Source: Prostheceraeus crozeri | Lineage: Eukaryota; Platyhelminthes; Polycladida; Euryleptidae | Direction: 5' to 3' | Length of the DNA: 64,000 nucleotides | NCBI GenBank assembly: GCA_907163375.1 | Contig: CAJQUW010007055.1 | Span: 211,001-275,000 of the forward strand | In this document: piece by piece, positions 13,401-23,266 of the stretch | How positions within the stretch are numbered: position 1 is the first letter of the stretch | Layout: each line of letters starts with the position of its first letter | The notes under the pieces: model-generated | The model's input: the letters and a program-made list of their open reading frames with translations, nothing else | The model's database searches: none | What the model was told of the DNA's origin: nothing | Translations under genes and position numbers: made by a program

Positions 13401-15515
13401 TATATCCTGTCAGAAGATCCGATTGACAGCTGCGTAGAACTGAACTAACACCGAATTTAGTGACAGCAACTAAAGTTTATGTTGCTGTGAAATAATATTA
13501 TGCTAAAGTGAAATATAGCTTATAGTTATAATTTTACTGAAAATTAAAAAACTACAAAACTCATAAGCAATATGCATCGGCAACCGCTAATTAAGATTGG
13601 AAACAATATTTTGACCCCACAACGGCAAAAAATTATGAGTAAAGAAGGAAGAGATCAACGCTATTCTACTGGCATCTCAGCAAACTTCGAACACCTTGGA
13701 ATGCCCTCAAATTGCTTTTGAAAAAACTGAAACAAAACTATAATTTTTGAAAATAGCTTACGTTTCAATAATATAAGCATTTCGAGCCCTATCCAACATT
13801 ATTTTTATCAATTGTTATCACGCATGAATGTGATATTCAACGACTTTGACATTGTCATTTTTGTTAAACGGTTTTTGAGGCGAAGATTCTTTCTGCGACA
13901 TTTTTCCTTTCTCCTCTAAATCTTCTCAAATTCCAACACTCAGCCGTTGATTTGCTCAATTTGGGTCTGCGATTCCAGTTGACAGGAGTGAAGCCTCGTT
14001 ACTAGTATGATTCGCATCAGCCATAGTCTACTGGCATCTGCTGTCGAATTTCGTAAAGACAAGGAGATTCTTAGATCACAAGTGAGGATTCCTTGCAACT
14101 GACAGCGCTGCAGGTTGATAGTGAGAAGGGAAGTCAGAATATTGGTAAAAATGAGATCGAAGCATGAGGAAAGCATCAGAGAATGTAAATGAAACTTCCT
14201 TTACTCGGCGAATTTGATGGACAAGTCTGTGTGGGACGGCTAGGTTGGAATGTACATAATTAATGATAGAAAATATCAAATCATAAATCAATGTACAAAT
14301 TGCAGACTTTCTCAGTTCAAATCTTTGACATGAAATAAGGGATATACGCATTGATATGACAAATAACGCATTGCAATTCAAAAACACCCCTATCTAGTAG
14401 CAGGCGAAATTCTAAATATTTTGAAATTTCTTCAAACTCAATTATTAGGAGTTTGCAGTTAGTCTAACTTGTATTATTTTCAATTTCTAGGTTATTTGTT
14501 TCATTAGAAATTTAGAAATTTCCATCTTCATTTCTATCTGTAATAAATTCTATCTGTAAATACTTGGGAATACAGCATTATAAAACAGAACACATAGAAA
14601 GTCGTCTTGGGAAGACTTCTTGTGAATCTAGTATTAAGAATCTAGTGCAAATCTACTTTGAAGTAGGCCTGCTACAAGTAGACTACTATGAAGAGTCTAC
14701 TATTCCTATTGTTTCTCCACTGATATTTATCAACCATTTGCCTCGAATATTGCTGTGCGCATTCACTGCTTCTTCCATCAGTCAATTCAAACTTTTAGAC
14801 TATAAACGTTTACAAACAGTAAACCAACAGATACGCATGTACTATAGGTTATATGAATGACAATTATTGTCGGGCTAGGTTTATTGTATGCATATGAAAT
14901 GTAAATCAAGCATTGTATTCTTATCAACAAATTTACATGCTTTCAATACAGCGATAAATCTACTTATACTAGACAACATTTATGATTCCCAGAGAATTGA
15001 TATGGTGTAGAAATGAAATTTCTTACCACACAGCAACTTTGTCTTATCCTATCCATGAATGATCTCAGGTGCTAGCAGTCCTAAATAAGTGCAACTATCT
15101 CAAACTTTGAAAGAGTGAATAGCAAAAATCATCGAGAAGTTACTTCGCAAAGAAATCGCGCGATTCCTGCATTCATGAATTGGGCGATTGATGTCACGAG
15201 ATTGATCGAATGGAATCGATTGACTGCGCCCTCTACAGGCCCGATCCCAATAACGCTACAATAAGGCTAGGCAAACCTGTCCAACCCATCGTTTTATAAC
15301 AGCGCACTTTTCTTCCTAACACGCTCTTAACCATGTTTAGTAGGAAAATAGCGGTTATTTTAAAGTAATGCAATGTTTTGTTTGATTACAATGTTGTCGA
15401 GCAATCAGATATCTGCACATCATTTATATTTTTAGACTAAGCACGTTATCGGATTCTTACATGCTGGATACCTTGTAGATCAGCTATTTCTATTTTCCCC
15501 AGCGTGCAAATCAAA
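10467..15515. other. First part of the 34.7 kb receptor intron
   Basis: AT-rich intron sequence without a recognisable gene. It holds a dispersed repeat pair: about 85 bp beginning ACTCGAATTATGCCGGCTCC near 11150 and again near 12765, with small differences. Open frames at 13940-14387 (minus) and 14564-14860 (plus) have no motif and are probably chance. Confidence 0.55.
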
Positions 15516-16599
15516 TGTCTCGTATTGAGCTGCATGACCGAATTTTGATCGTTGAGTTGTACTATGAAAATGGGCGAAGTATTGCTGCTGCCCTAAGACG
15601 ATTCTCAACGATTTAAGGCTTGAAAACAAAATCCGAAGCCCGATATCCACTGTGAGTGCATTAATCGAGAATTTTCAGACAACAGGCAGTGTCGCCGGTT
15701 TGCCAAAATCAGGGAGACTTCGTGTGAGTGACGAACACATCGAACATGTTGCCGAACTTGTGACTACCACATCCGGAAGAGCAAGCATTGCTAAAGAAAG
15801 CGAAGACGTTGCCATTAGTCAAACAAGTACTCGAAAGATTATGAAATGCCATCTACGGATGCATCAACACCGAATTCATTTTGTGCAACAGTTGACTTCT
15901 TTGGACTGTACAAAGAGATTGAACTTTTGCTCATCAATGTTACAGCAGTTCTCCGAAAACGACCAATTTCTTCATAACATCTTATGGACTGATGTCGCTC
16001 ATTTTCATCTCTCCGGTGCAGCTAATTCGTGGAACACAATCAGCAATCCATATGAAATTCAAGAACAGTCACTTCACTGGACTGCTAAATCAACTGTTTG
16101 GGCTGGATTTACCCACAATGTCTTGCTTCCTCCTTACTTCTTTGAAGATTATGAGGTCAAAACAGTTGCGGTTAACGCCGCTGCGCGATGCCAACAAGTG
16201 ATCACCGATAATGTGAAACCTCATTTGACTCATAGAAGAATGTTGAAGAAGACATGGATGCAACAGGATGGAGCACCCCCTCACACATCCAAAGTCACTA
16301 AGCAGACTCTGAAGTCAGTCTTTCAGGAGAGAATAATCTCCAAGGTATTTCCAACGGAATGGCCCCCAAGAAGCCTTGACTTAAATCAGTGCGACTTTTG
16401 ACTGTGGAGCTACTTGAAAGCCAATGTATACACTCCTTCTCCGCGTACTTTGGAGGAACTCAAACAACGGATACGGGCAACTATGAATGACATTTCCATT
16501 GAGATGCTTCAAGCCACTTATGAGTCAGTTCCTATGTGGTTTCCTATGTTTGGTGCTGCATTGAAGCAAGGTAACCACATTAACCCAGAATATAATTGA
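15516..16599 (+). pseudogene. Decayed mariner-superfamily transposase
   Basis: A frame starting ATG at 15516 (MSRIELHDRILIVELYYENG) has the helix-turn-helix of a widespread IS630/mariner-like family. It is broken by an in-frame TAA near 15613 and a frame change, and resumes through 16401. The catalytic region is readable: WTDVAHFHL for the first Asp block, WMQQDGAPPHTS for the second, and RSLDLNQCDF for the third. A TGA at 16399-16401 replaces an expected tryptophan, and the remaining 61 residues continue in the next open stretch to 16599. At least three lesions make it non-functional. Terminal repeats were not located. Confidence 0.8.
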
Positions 16600-16905
16600 T
16601 TCATATGAAACCTCGTTTCTTTTCTACTGTTACACATATATTTTTACTTGAGAGAATCCCATAATCCTAGGTTTCCAAAAATGCAAGATACTACATTCAC
16701 TTGTTTTTTAACCAATAAGTCAACAAATGTTTATTTCCAAAATTATCGGAAAACATGGAGTACATACATGAACAGCATGTTAAAGAACACATTTCAAAAT
16801 ATGCGTGCGGTCGGTCTCAATGAAAACATCTCAAGGCAGCAATGAGAGGATAGTTTCCAAAACTTCTATCGTTGGATTTTGAATATTCATTGTATCAGAT
16901 CGTAA
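16600..16905. other. Intron DNA left of the Polinton
   Basis: Nothing recognisable apart from the last six bases before the element, which begin the target-site duplication. Confidence 0.5.
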
Positions 16906-16911
16906 TTTGGT
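16906..16911. repeat. Polinton target-site duplication, left copy
   Basis: TTTGGT immediately precedes the left terminal repeat and is repeated exactly at 38955-38960. Six bases is the duplication length known for Polinton/Maverick insertion by a retroviral-type integrase. Confidence 0.95.
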
Positions 16912-17745
16912 AGTAGTAAGAAAACGGCGAACTTACGACCGGCGCCCCCCCCCTCTGGAACGACAGAGGTTGTAGTCTGTCGTGGTGTGCCGGCCAGGTT
17001 GGCCCACGTTCACAAAATGTTCGCTGACTCCCCCCCCTCTGGAACGGCAGAGTGTCGTGGTGGACTTGGGCGACCGCCAGGATTTGTCTTGAGGCTATAG
17101 TGTGTGATGTTTTTCGTGCAATCTGCTGAATGTTGGGTTGTAAAATGGGTTGTTTCGAGTGGAAGGAGTGCTCGGATGTGAAAACGGAGGCCAGATTTGG
17201 ATTCAGCGTGAAATTCTGCATCTGTATGGTGAATTTGAACGCAATCGGAGAGAAAAAATTTTCGCTGACGTCCCCCCCCCTCGGGAGAGCTCGCTTCGAT
17301 TTTGGCTTCCAGTGGACGGATTTTGTCGTGCCATAGCTCGTTTGAAAGCTAAGAGTGAGACAAATTCAGTGAAACAAACGGCTTGTTCATATCTGTCTTC
17401 GTTTAGATGTGAGACGCCATTTAAGATTTTGGGACATTGGCGAAAAACGACAGAGTTAGAATTTGGGACGTTTTGGGCTGCAGCTTCAAAACGAAGCATC
17501 GGATTGGAAAACGGATTTCAGATTTGGAATCAGCGTGAAATTCTGCATCTGTATGGTGAGTTTCAAGTCAATCGGAGAGAAAAAATTTTCAACATTTTTC
17601 GAAAAAACGACAGAGTTAGAATTTGGGACTTTTTGGTCTCTAGCGCCAAAACGAACCATCGGATGGGAAAACGGAGGCCAGATTTGGATTCAGCGTGAAA
17701 TTCTGCATCTGTATGGTGAATTTGAACGCAATCGGAGAGAAAAAA
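16912..17745 (+). repeat. Polinton left terminal inverted repeat
   Basis: Matches the right end (38120-38954) in reverse complement. The outer part is nearly identical, with scattered single differences, and the match weakens over the innermost 150 bp. C-runs (CCCCCCCC near 16947, 17030 and 17272) are a striking feature. The short open frames within it, such as 16895-17221 and 17150-17698, recur symmetrically in the right repeat and are almost certainly not genes. Confidence 0.92.
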
Positions 17746-18020
17746 TTTTCGCTGACGTCCCCCCCCTCGGGAGAGCTTCCTTCGATTTTGGCTTCCAGTG
17801 GACGGATTTTGTCGTGCCATAGCTCGTTTGAAAGCTAAGAGTGAGACAAATTCAGTGAAACAAACGGCTTGTTCATATCTGTCTTCGTTTAGATGTGAGA
17901 CGCAATTTCAGATTTTGGGACATTGGCGAAAAACGACAGAGTTAGAATTTGGGACGTTTTGGGCTGTAGCTTCAAAACGAAGCATCGGATTGGAAAACGG
18001 ATTTCAGATTTGGAATCAGC
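17181..18020 (+). repeat. 487-bp tandem duplication at the inner edge of the left TIR
   Basis: The sequence beginning AAAACGGAGGCCAGATTTGG at 17181 starts again at 17668, an offset of 487 bp. The second copy runs about 353 bp and stops near 18020. The right end has no such second copy, so the left end was extended after, or independently of, the symmetric repeat. Confidence 0.85.
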
Positions 18021-18181
18021 TTGATGTTATTGTCCAATGAGGATCATCATCCAATGAGAATCAAGCATTTCTATATAAATAGCGAGCCTTCCACAGTGAG
18101 AATCATTCCATCGTTGAATCACATGAGTGACGGACGCACATTTTCTCTCTCTCTAGTTCCCTATTCTATTATCCAACTAAA
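18021..18181 (+). promoter_or_regulatory. TATA promoter and leader of the leftmost Polinton gene
   Basis: CTATATAAATAG at 18071-18082 is a strong TATA box about 100 bp before the ATG at 18182. The leader contains a pyrimidine run (TTTCTCTCTCTCTAG). The repeated CCAATGAG at 18035 and 18049 resembles a CCAAT box. Confidence 0.6.
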
Positions 18182-18956
18182 ATGGTAAGTCGCTACTTTC
18201 CTCCCTCTCCTCCCTTGAACGTAAACTTAATACAATCTTTTTCATTTTCAGGCATCTACTCCATCTGCTGCACTAGTAGGACAAAATGGCGGTCAAGCGT
18301 TACAAGGTTCGCTACGATCAGATCATCTACAACTGAGGCCAGTGGAAGAAACAACCAAGGTACATAATCCTACACCGCTACAGCGTAAATTTAAACAAGT
18401 CTTGCGTTATGACGATCATAGCGTAGTACTCCAAACGGGAATGCTCCCTTCCACGGATGTCAAGATAATGCGCAATCAGTATGGGGACTACATACTGATC
18501 CCCGTGAGTCCATACATTCGCCACCAACTTGATATTATTGAGGAGTACGTGACATTAAATATGGACATTCCTACTCCTCTTGCTCAAGAGTGGATGGCGA
18601 GAGATGACAAGGATACTCCCTATAGAAAGATTTGGGATGGTAATCAAATTTGCCTACCGGTATCACATTGGTGCACTTACTATAAGAAGGAGGGAGATCA
18701 TTCAACATCCATCACATGCGACGAGCTCGGAGAAGGTGCTTGGGATATCCTTTTCAAAGTGAATGGGCTATATTATGGTCGACACAAGGATAATAAAATA
18801 GCCTCTCTCTCCATGCATATGGAATCCATCCTATATATTCCAAAACCACCCAACGTGGATGACATAATTGATCAAATCCTTAACAGCAGTGGTACGAAGC
18901 GCAAGTCGGAGAAGAATGCTGCATCAAAACGCAAATCAAAGAAGGAGAATTACTAG
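18182..18956 (+). CDS. Polinton protein of unknown function, spliced
   Basis: The first exon is only the ATG at 18182-18184. A 67-nt intron (18185-18251, GTAAGT...TTTTCAG) follows, then one exon to the stop at 18956, giving 235 residues. Without the splice the frame opening at 18252 has no ATG for a long way, which supports the model. The N-terminus (MASTPSAAL) resembles that of the element's polymerase (MASTSSPT). The middle is globular, with many Ile, Tyr and Trp residues, and the C-terminus is a Lys/Arg/Ser tail (KRKSEKNAASKRKSKK) that looks like a nuclear localisation signal. A DNA-binding role such as single-strand binding is possible but unproven. I do not recognise the family. Confidence 0.7.
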
Positions 18957-18990
18957 TCCTTTCCTAACTCTACCCTATGACAATTCGCCT

Positions 18991-19120
18991 ATGTGCTTTG
19001 AGTGTCGTAGACGTGGTCTTATTAGATACATTTTACTTCTTCGTTGCCATCATATCATTTGTGTTTTTTTTTCGTGAAAAGCATCGATGTAATTCTTCAT
19101 TTTGTAATATGTTATAGAAC
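18991..19120 (+). pseudogene. Small RING-like zinc-binding ORF, frame broken at a T run
   Basis: ATG at 18991 opens CFEC-x(12-14)-RCHHIIC, the first half of a RING pattern (C-x2-C ... C-x-H-x2-C). A run of nine T at 19063-19071 is followed by a stop. In the neighbouring frame further cysteines follow (RC, then FC) before a stop near 19118. The pattern resembles the RING protein at 20198, so this may be a decayed paralogue. The reading is tentative because the ORF is so short. Confidence 0.4.
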
Positions 19121-19167
19121 GTTTCCTTAGATGTGTAATTTCCGTTTTAGGCTTCTATCATCATTTT

Positions 19168-19700
19168 TTATGGATTGTGAGGGTGAACCTGTACAGGAGC
19201 TCATTGCTATTGCTATGAACAATTGGACATATCAGATTGTTAGTGTCTATCATCAACATGCCAACTGCGATCCCAATGTTGATCAATGGGCGAGAAAACA
19301 CATTCATGGACTTAATCTGAAATATTTGCAAGACTTTGGCTTTTCTTGTGAGAGTGCTCTTCTTATTGACTTTAGACGATGGTTAGCTGCTTTCAATGTT
19401 ATACGCATCTTTTGTAATAATCCTGGTAAGGAGAGGAAAGTATTTCCCAATCTAATCATTGATGATATTTTGCTCCCGCCTTGGGATAGTAGAGTGAATC
19501 AACACTACCATGAAGTCACGAAACGTTTTAAGGATTTGTGTGTTCCTATTTTGTCTGTTCGTTGTAGTAGCTACGTTCATAACCAATGCTTCTTTCCTCC
19601 TTACCTCAACACTGCCAAAGTCCTGTATGGTTATCATTGCTCGCTGTATGATAGTTACCAGCTGTATCTATTTTATCTCTTTCAAACCATTGATTTATAA
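19168..19700 (+). CDS. DEDDh-exonuclease-like protein
   Basis: The ATG at 19168 begins MDCEGEPVQELIAIAM, which fits the exonuclease I motif of the DEDD superfamily (D-x-E close to a strand start). Near the C-terminus HCSLYD gives the H-x4-D of motif III. The second Asp motif is less clear and may lie around FRRWLAAFNVI. Length is 177 residues, about a minimal catalytic domain. Such enzymes remove nucleotides 3' to 5' and in a DNA virus could proofread or process ends. The longer frame from 19131 starts in probable non-coding sequence. The assignment rests on motif spacing only. Confidence 0.5.
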
Positions 19701-19784
19701 TGCATGCTTGTTACCGTTATTCAATAAATGTTACTATGAGAAGAGTTGTTTTCATGCAATGGATGGGTTAGACAAAGGGCGATC

Positions 19785-20195
19785 ATGTCTTTCTCAAACG
19801 ACTGCGGAACATTACATTTTCATAGACAAAGTTTAAAAGGAGCTGTTCAAGATTATGTGATAAATTTTCATAAAGATGAGACCGACATCGAAGCAGTGGT
19901 CGATGATGCTAGCACTCTATTTCTAGAGTTAATGAATACATTCTCTGATAGCATTATCATGGCGCGATTAGTTGCGAAAATTAAGTTTAGTCATTTTGGA
20001 AAGGAAGAGGTGGAAAGTCGCTCTTTCCATTTTGCTTCTTATTCAATGGAAGTGGTAGATCACCCCGAAGAATTTTTTAAAAGACATATGATAAAAATTG
20101 CTGAACGTCTTAACGCATTTAACCATCATGGCAGCAGTCTAGTGATTGAAGCGATTTCAGATATTCACATTCAACTTTCCATAAAGAAAAATTGA
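19785..20195 (+). CDS. Stand-alone relative of the polymerase N-terminal domain
   Basis: This 136-residue protein starts at ATG 19785. Its second half aligns by eye with the region just before the exonuclease domain of the element's own polymerase: a KIKF/KIKY strand, then E...FH, EVVD, N-x-F near an S-x-LV, and finally I-x-DI-x-I-x-L. In Polinton-type polymerases this stretch precedes the KKAVI...CF segment. Here it is a separate gene ending just after that strand. It may act as a partner or decoy for the polymerase or for whatever the polymerase N-terminus binds. The stop is two bases before the next start, suggesting coupled expression. Function is inferred from the paralogy alone. Confidence 0.5.
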   Translation: MSFSNDCGTLHFHRQSLKGAVQDYVINFHKDETDIEAVVDDASTLFLELMNTFSDSIIMARLVAKIKFSHFGKEEVESRSFHFASYSMEVVDHPEEFFKRHMIKIAERLNAFNHHGSSLVIEAISDIHIQLSIKKN

Positions 20196-20197
20196 AA

Positions 20198-20521
20198 ATG
20201 CAGTGGTACTTGATTGTAGCACAACTGGTTTTCGAGCTATGTCTGCTCACTCTCGAAGTATATTCCTTCTGTACATGCGTCTATTATTTAGAAAAGGCTA
20301 GCAAATTCATATCTTCAAAAAGACTTGCTATAGACATCAGTAACGGTGAAACTATGTGTTGCGATGTATGTAAGCGAAAGGATGGAAATGAAAAGCGCAT
20401 CTTCATGAGATGTAAGCATGCTTTTTGTCAACGCTGTTTCATACGTAATTGCATTCAACTTTGCCAATGTAACCACTGTGATATTGCTCATTTCGAGTGT
20501 CACTTATGTCGCAATAGTTAG
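20198..20521 (+). CDS. Membrane-anchored RING finger protein
   Basis: The 107-residue protein starts at ATG 20198, only two bases after the previous stop. Residues 3-32 are hydrophobic (LIVAQLVFELCLLTL and a second stretch) and form a signal anchor or hairpin. The C-terminal half is cysteine-rich: CCDVC-x12-RCKHAFCQRC followed by CQCNHC and CHLC, a RING-type C3HC4-like pattern. RING proteins usually act as E3 ubiquitin ligases and several large DNA viruses carry membrane-bound ones. A role in changing host proteins is an inference. The ligand order can be read only approximately. Confidence 0.65.
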   Translation: MQWYLIVAQLVFELCLLTLEVYSFCTCVYYLEKASKFISSKRLAIDISNGETMCCDVCKRKDGNEKRIFMRCKHAFCQRCFIRNCIQLCQCNHCDIAHFECHLCRNS

Positions 20522-20572
20522 TACCTATGCAAATGTGGTAAAGATAGGTTTTAGCAAAGACTAACACGGAAA

Positions 20573-20938
20573 ATGGCGAAACGTAAAATGACGAAACGTA
20601 AAAGTCAAAAGTCTTCAAAGTTTTCTTCAGCCATTCAAGCTCTCCGACGAATGAAAGCAAATCAGCGATACAATGCTATACGACATGCTAACGATAAATT
20701 CATTTGTGAAATTATTTCTCATGTGAGGAAGTTGAGGACGAAGAAATTAGCGCCAAAACAACGAAAGTTACTTAAGCGATATGCTACGAAACTGCGTTTC
20801 ATCTCCAATCCTAAAGTCACCCTTCAAAGAAAGAGCAAAACTCTAACACAAAAGGGCGGTTTCCTTTCAGCAATACTTCCAATGATAGCTCCTGCCGTGG
20901 GCAACCTATTGGGTAATATCTTTGGCTCTAAGCGTTAA
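20573..20938 (+). CDS. Basic protein with hydrophobic C-terminus, likely virion component
   Basis: 121 residues from ATG 20573. The first two thirds are extremely Lys/Arg-rich (MAKRKMTKRKSQKSSK and LRTKKLAPKQRKLLKR). The end is glycine- and alanine-rich and amphipathic (GGFLSAILPMIAPAVG, NLLGNIFG). This combination recalls small DNA-condensing or membrane-active proteins of adenovirus-like particles. It overlaps the ATPase frame by 17 bases. No family could be assigned with certainty. Confidence 0.55.
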   Translation: MAKRKMTKRKSQKSSKFSSAIQALRRMKANQRYNAIRHANDKFICEIISHVRKLRTKKLAPKQRKLLKRYATKLRFISNPKVTLQRKSKTLTQKGGFLSAILPMIAPAVGNLLGNIFGSKR

Positions 20939-21587
20939 TTATGCAAATGTTGAATCTCAAAGTAATAAAATAGATTTCAGACTTCAATGTGATAAAGTTC
21001 TGACTGTATCAGGTCCATCTCATGCAGGTAAAACTGTTTTCGCGCTGAATTTATTGGATAAAAGAAGGGAGTTGTTTAAGGAACCTATCAATCGAGTGAT
21101 TTGGTGTTATGGTATTTATCAACCGTCCCTGTTTCAGGAATTGCAAAGTTGCAACTTTATTCGACATGAAGGAATTATTCCAGTGGATAAACTTCAGTCC
21201 AATGATGTTGTTGTATTGGATGATTTATTAAAAGAAAGTAAGAATTCAAAAGATGTTACAGATATGTTCACTCGTGCAGCACATCATAAAAGGTGTTTTA
21301 TCATCTATATCACACAAAATTTGTTTCCTGATGGAAAAGAAGCTCGTACACGAAACCTGAATACGCACTATTATGCTATCTTCAAGAATCAGCGAGATAA
21401 AAGTCAATTTGAAATTTTAGCGCGACAAGTTTCACCCAGAGGATCAAAAGCCTTAATTGAAATTTTTCAAGCAGCTACTGAAAAACCATACGGTTACTTA
21501 TTCATTGACTTTACGCAAGAGTGTCCGGAAGAATTTAGATTTCGAAGTGATATTTTGAAAACTCCCATGATTATCTACAAACTATGA
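20922..21587 (+). CDS. Genome-packaging ATPase, FtsK/HerA (A32-like)
   Basis: Walker A GPSHAGKT lies at about residues 31-38 and Walker B VVVLDD at about 96-101, followed by the YITQN sensor region. This is the Polinton packaging ATPase that drives DNA into capsids. No stop or frameshift interrupts the 220 residues. The start is unresolved: the open frame runs from 20889 and contains no ATG before Walker A, so translation must begin at a non-ATG codon or the 5' part must be supplied by splicing (an acceptor-like TAGATTTCAG ends at 20980). The gene lies between the basic protein and the 21584 gene, whose ATG overlaps its stop. Confidence 0.92.
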   Translation: MALSVNYANVESQSNKIDFRLQCDKVLTVSGPSHAGKTVFALNLLDKRRELFKEPINRVIWCYGIYQPSLFQELQSCNFIRHEGIIPVDKLQSNDVVVLDDLLKESKNSKDVTDMFTRAAHHKRCFIIYITQNLFPDGKEARTRNLNTHYYAIFKNQRDKSQFEILARQVSPRGSKALIEIFQAATEKPYGYLFIDFTQECPEEFRFRSDILKTPMIIYKL

Positions 21588-22276
21588 GTTCTTATTCTCG
21601 CATGATTGTTATTCCTCAGGATGAATATGTACAATTGACTGCCATGCAGCAAGTAAAGCAACCTCTTGCAAATCAAATGTATAGGAAAGAAATAGATTAT
21701 CAGCAAAATGTTCACATCAAAGATCCACATCGTGCTGTATTATTACAATCGGAAACTGTTGAACAATTGAAAAACTTGAAGAATAAGATGCGTGACTCTG
21801 TATCGACTGCTACACCTTTAGCATCTCGCGCACATGCCATATCTCTTTTCAACAGTATTGAACCCCATCTCAATGTAAATGATAGAGGAGAAATCATTAC
21901 AGATGAAAATAAAGTGATTGATGCTTCACGTTATGAAGACTTGATTCAGTATGCAACACGTAGAAAGCGCCGTCAGGGCTATGTTCCACCTGGTTGGACA
22001 TACTTTCTTAAACTATTGAAAAAGCATAATGTGCCAAAATTTGCTCTAAATAATGAGACATTGAAAGAACTTGATTCAACAGTGGCTACTGCTCCAATGC
22101 TTCAGACGATGAAAATGCCAACAAATTGATTTAAGGCGTCACCTGCTACATCCCCTCCCACACTTACTAAGCAAACAAGAGGAAGAACTCGACGTAGATC
22201 TACATCACCACTAAAACTAGTAAAAGGAAAACGTAAAACAGCTTCTCCCAGGAAATACATGTTCTCAGACTATTAA
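21584..22276 (+). pseudogene. Conserved small Polinton protein, interrupted by TGA
   Basis: ATG 21584 overlaps the ATPase stop (ATGA). The first 181 residues are open (starting MSSYSRMIVIPQDEY) and contain a short basic block RRKRRQGYVPPGW. A TGA at 22127-22129 ends it, yet the same frame continues for 48 more codons to a TAA at 22274. That extension is a typical basic Ser/Pro/Lys tail (TRGRTRRRSTSP, KRKTASPRK). I read this as a nonsense change that cuts off the tail. Similar short proteins with an IPxEEY start follow the ATPase in other Polintons. The biochemical role is unknown to me. Confidence 0.6.
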
Positions 22277-22288
22277 TATGAAGCAGAT

Positions 22289-23225
22289 GTGTTGTCACTT
22301 GCACTTGCTGCGCCAGCTCTCACAATGAAACCCCTAAGCAATGTGAACACGATCGCAAAACCGCTAAAGCCAAATGCTGCAGTTGTTGTAAATGTAGAAA
22401 GGCAAGAAAACAAAAAGATGAGAAGGAGGAAAAAGAGTCAGTCGTCATCGACTGAACGTTTGAAGTCAATCTATTATGATGTAAAACATCCAGCAGGATT
22501 TGCATCTATCAAGAAATTATCAAAAGCGAGTGGTCTTCCACAATCACAAGTGAAACGATGGTTAAAGGGTCAGGCTACCTATACACTCCACAAACAAGCG
22601 AAAAAGAAGTACCGCACCCTCCATTATATTGTTCATGACATCGATGAACAGCGGCAAGCAGATTTGTGCGATGTCGCCTCCAGTAAAAAATCGCTTGTGG
22701 CGACATTTTACTGCCAACTTGACACAAAATTGGACAAAGGTTCTACAAGATACACTCCATGCCTACAATCACTCTATCCATCGTTCTATTGGACTCAGAC
22801 CAGTAGATGTAAATGCTGACAATGTAGATAAAGTGCGCGAATCATTCCAACGTAAACGCACTCATGTGAAAAGTGATGTGAAAATTGGTGATAAAGTTCG
22901 TATCTCAAAAGTGAAAAGTGTTTTTGCCAAAGGGTACCTTCCGAATTGGACAGAGGAGGTATTTACAGTATCAAGGATTGATCAAAAAGACTCTCCGACC
23001 TCCTACAAGTTGAAAGATTACGATAATGAAGAAATTGAGGGTAGCTTTTACCGCGATGAGATTGAGGTAGTCACTGAAAGTGAAACATATTTGGTAGAGA
23101 AAATCATTCGATGTAAAAAACGGCAAGGTGAAGAATGGTGTCTTGTTAAATGGACTGGTTATCCTTCAAGTATGAACTCTTGGATGCGTCGTGCCGACAT
23201 CTTTCATCTAAGTGATCGACAGTGA
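22289..23225 (+). pseudogene. Retroviral-type integrase with DDE core deleted, chromodomain
   Basis: The N-terminal part (to about 22680) has the Polinton integrase pattern: IYYDVKHPAGFASIKKL, VKRWLKGQATYTLHKQ and QADLCDV, whose Asp is the first of the catalytic triad. Directly after it the frame changes and the sequence resumes with NRLWRHFT...LHAYNHSIHRSIGLRP, which in intact enzymes lies after the catalytic Glu. The segment carrying the second Asp and the Glu, roughly 90 codons, is missing. Downstream are an SH3-like DNA-binding region (VKIGDKVRISKV) and a chromodomain-like end (YLVEKIIRCKKR, LVKWTGYPSSMNSW). The enzyme cannot catalyse strand transfer. No ATG precedes 22325 in frame. Confidence 0.85.
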
Positions 23226-23266
23226 TTCATGCAAAGTTGTAACTAACAATGTTTAGGGTTTGAGCT

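Noticed and set aside
16895..18040. Overlapping open frames inside the left terminal repeat, mirrored at 38089-39056
   Set aside because: They follow the inverted repeat symmetry, lie on both strands and have no motif. Their openness comes from repeat composition.
22674..22700. Intron explaining the integrase gap
   Set aside because: The joined sequence is contiguous and the missing catalytic codons are not present nearby, so it is a deletion and not an intron.
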